A stretch of DNA of 64,000 nucleotides. Source: Ignavibacteria bacterium. GTDB lineage: Bacteria > Bacteroidota > Ignavibacteria > Kapaibacteriales > UBA4661. The translations under genes and the position numbers were made by a program. How positions within the stretch are numbered: position 1 is the first letter of the stretch; every line of letters begins with the position of its first letter. Shown in pieces: positions 63,383 to 64,000 of the stretch. Below the pieces are notes generated by a model. That model was not told the origin of the DNA, searched no databases, and was given only the letters and a program-made list of their open reading frames with translations. The stretch lies in the NCBI GenBank assembly GCA_013298775.1, contig JAAFIV010000006.1:116717-180716 (forward strand), read 5' to 3'.

Positions 63383-64000
63383 TTATTTAATTTTTACATT
63401 TTCATAATGTCGGACAAAGACCTCACGTGCATGATACTCAGTGAATTTCCACTGAATCATCACCTTGTTTTGATTACGGTCTTGGAAGTATTGCAGCGAA
63501 GCAGCAACAAAATCATTGAGTCCATTCCATCGCTGATTGGTACATTGGCGTGCGTAGGCTGAAAATTCTAACTCCGCCATATTCAGCCATGAAGCGTGGG
63601 TTGGCGTATAGTGCCATGTAAAACGGTGCGAAAGATGCAAGGCTGCTTCGGCATCAAAGACTTTGTAGAACGATGCTCCTTCATGGATGTTGAGGTTGTC
63701 TTGTACCACTTCAATGGTTTCCGCATCGGGGTATTGCGCGGCGAGGGCAGCCATGAAATGGCTGTATTCTTGTGCGCGACGGCGGCGACGGATATGGACA
63801 AAGCGTTGTCCTGTATCCATGTTATACGCCAAGAATACATGAACAATGCCATGCCGCTCATACTCATACTGTTGGTCGTGTCCTAAAAGTGTTGCTTTCG
63901 AGTATTGATGCGGTATATGTAGAGTTTTATGACCGCATCGTGCATAATTTCTGACTTTGAGAAGCAAATGGTACGTCGATTGAGCCGCTTTAGATGTGTC
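63383..64000 (-). CDS. IS630 family transposase, truncated by window edge
   Basis: The final about 205 residues of a DDE transposase; the frame remains open to position 64000, so the gene continues outside. The DDE_3 pattern is clear: VHVFLAYNMDTGQRFVHI, TIEVVQDNLNIHEG (second Asp), WHYTPTHASWLNMAELEFSA (third acidic residue) and QWKFTEYHAREVF. The first catalytic Asp and the N-terminal helix-turn-helix must lie beyond the edge. It may supply transposition for TA-targeting elements in this genome. Whether the element is intact cannot be judged. Confidence 0.88.
   Translation of the reverse strand, partial: DTSKAAQSTYHLLLKVRNYARCGHKTLHIPHQYSKATLLGHDQQYEYERHGIVHVFLAYNMDTGQRFVHIRRRRRAQEYSHFMAALAAQYPDAETIEVVQDNLNIHEGASFYKVFDAEAALHLSHRFTWHYTPTHASWLNMAELEFSAYARQCTNQRWNGLNDFVAASLQYFQDRNQNKVMIQWKFTEYHAREVFVRHYENVKIK

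Overview
The window looks like a chromosome segment from a member of the Bacteroidota/Chlorobiota (FCB) group. Four signs support this: two large secreted proteins end in type IX secretion sorting domains; a signalling protein combines a two-component-regulator propeller with an SpoIIE-type phosphatase; several upstream regions carry TTG-N19/20-TAnnTTTG-like promoters without Shine-Dalgarno sequences; and a TonB receptor is followed by a YfiR-like gene. No rRNA or tRNA was seen. The only structured RNA gene is RNase P RNA (59226-59715, minus). The species is not identified.

Layout. 1-5.6 kb: GNAT acetyltransferase, DUF2807 secreted protein, propeller/SpoIIE protein. 5.7-12.5 kb (minus): NAD synthetase, ArgG, RfbB, an ion-channel-like protein with an odd pore, DUF3109, MerR regulator. 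12.9-21.5 kb (plus): anchored LamG-like protein, Cfa-type methyltransferase, UppP, MCE/MlaD protein, O-methyltransferase, PEP carboxylase. 22.3-28.8 kb: a 2149-residue type IX secreted multidomain protein, closed by a strong terminator. 29-36 kb: PhaE-like PHA synthase subunit, Ogg2 glycosylase, ECF sigma factor with a candidate membrane anti-sigma partner, secreted protein, YraN, small membrane protein, SUI1/YciH. 36-46.5 kb: hybrid sensor, dipeptide epimerase, twin cNMP-binding proteins, PAP2-like protein, NDH-2, YfiR, TonB receptor, UDP-xylose synthase type SDR. 46.9-64 kb: IgGFc-binding-like type IX secreted protein, M20 peptidase, RecQ-AddB pair, PCM, rnpB, atypical SDR, NtrC-type regulator, DnaQ-like exonuclease and an edge-truncated IS630 transposase.

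The genes are mostly housekeeping and envelope functions, without one dominant pathway. The most unusual feature is the intergenic space, which is crowded with short structured repeats of at least six families (called A-F here). Family A (double CAGACA hairpins) has 12 copies, one of them inside a coding sequence. Families A and B also occur as cargo inside miniature elements with four different terminal inverted repeats. Two elements with CAGGGCTGTTAAGT ends have exact 11-bp target duplications, and two others have about 7-bp duplications. The same hairpin modules therefore seem to have been carried by several unrelated transposon ends, which is the best candidate here for something undescribed.
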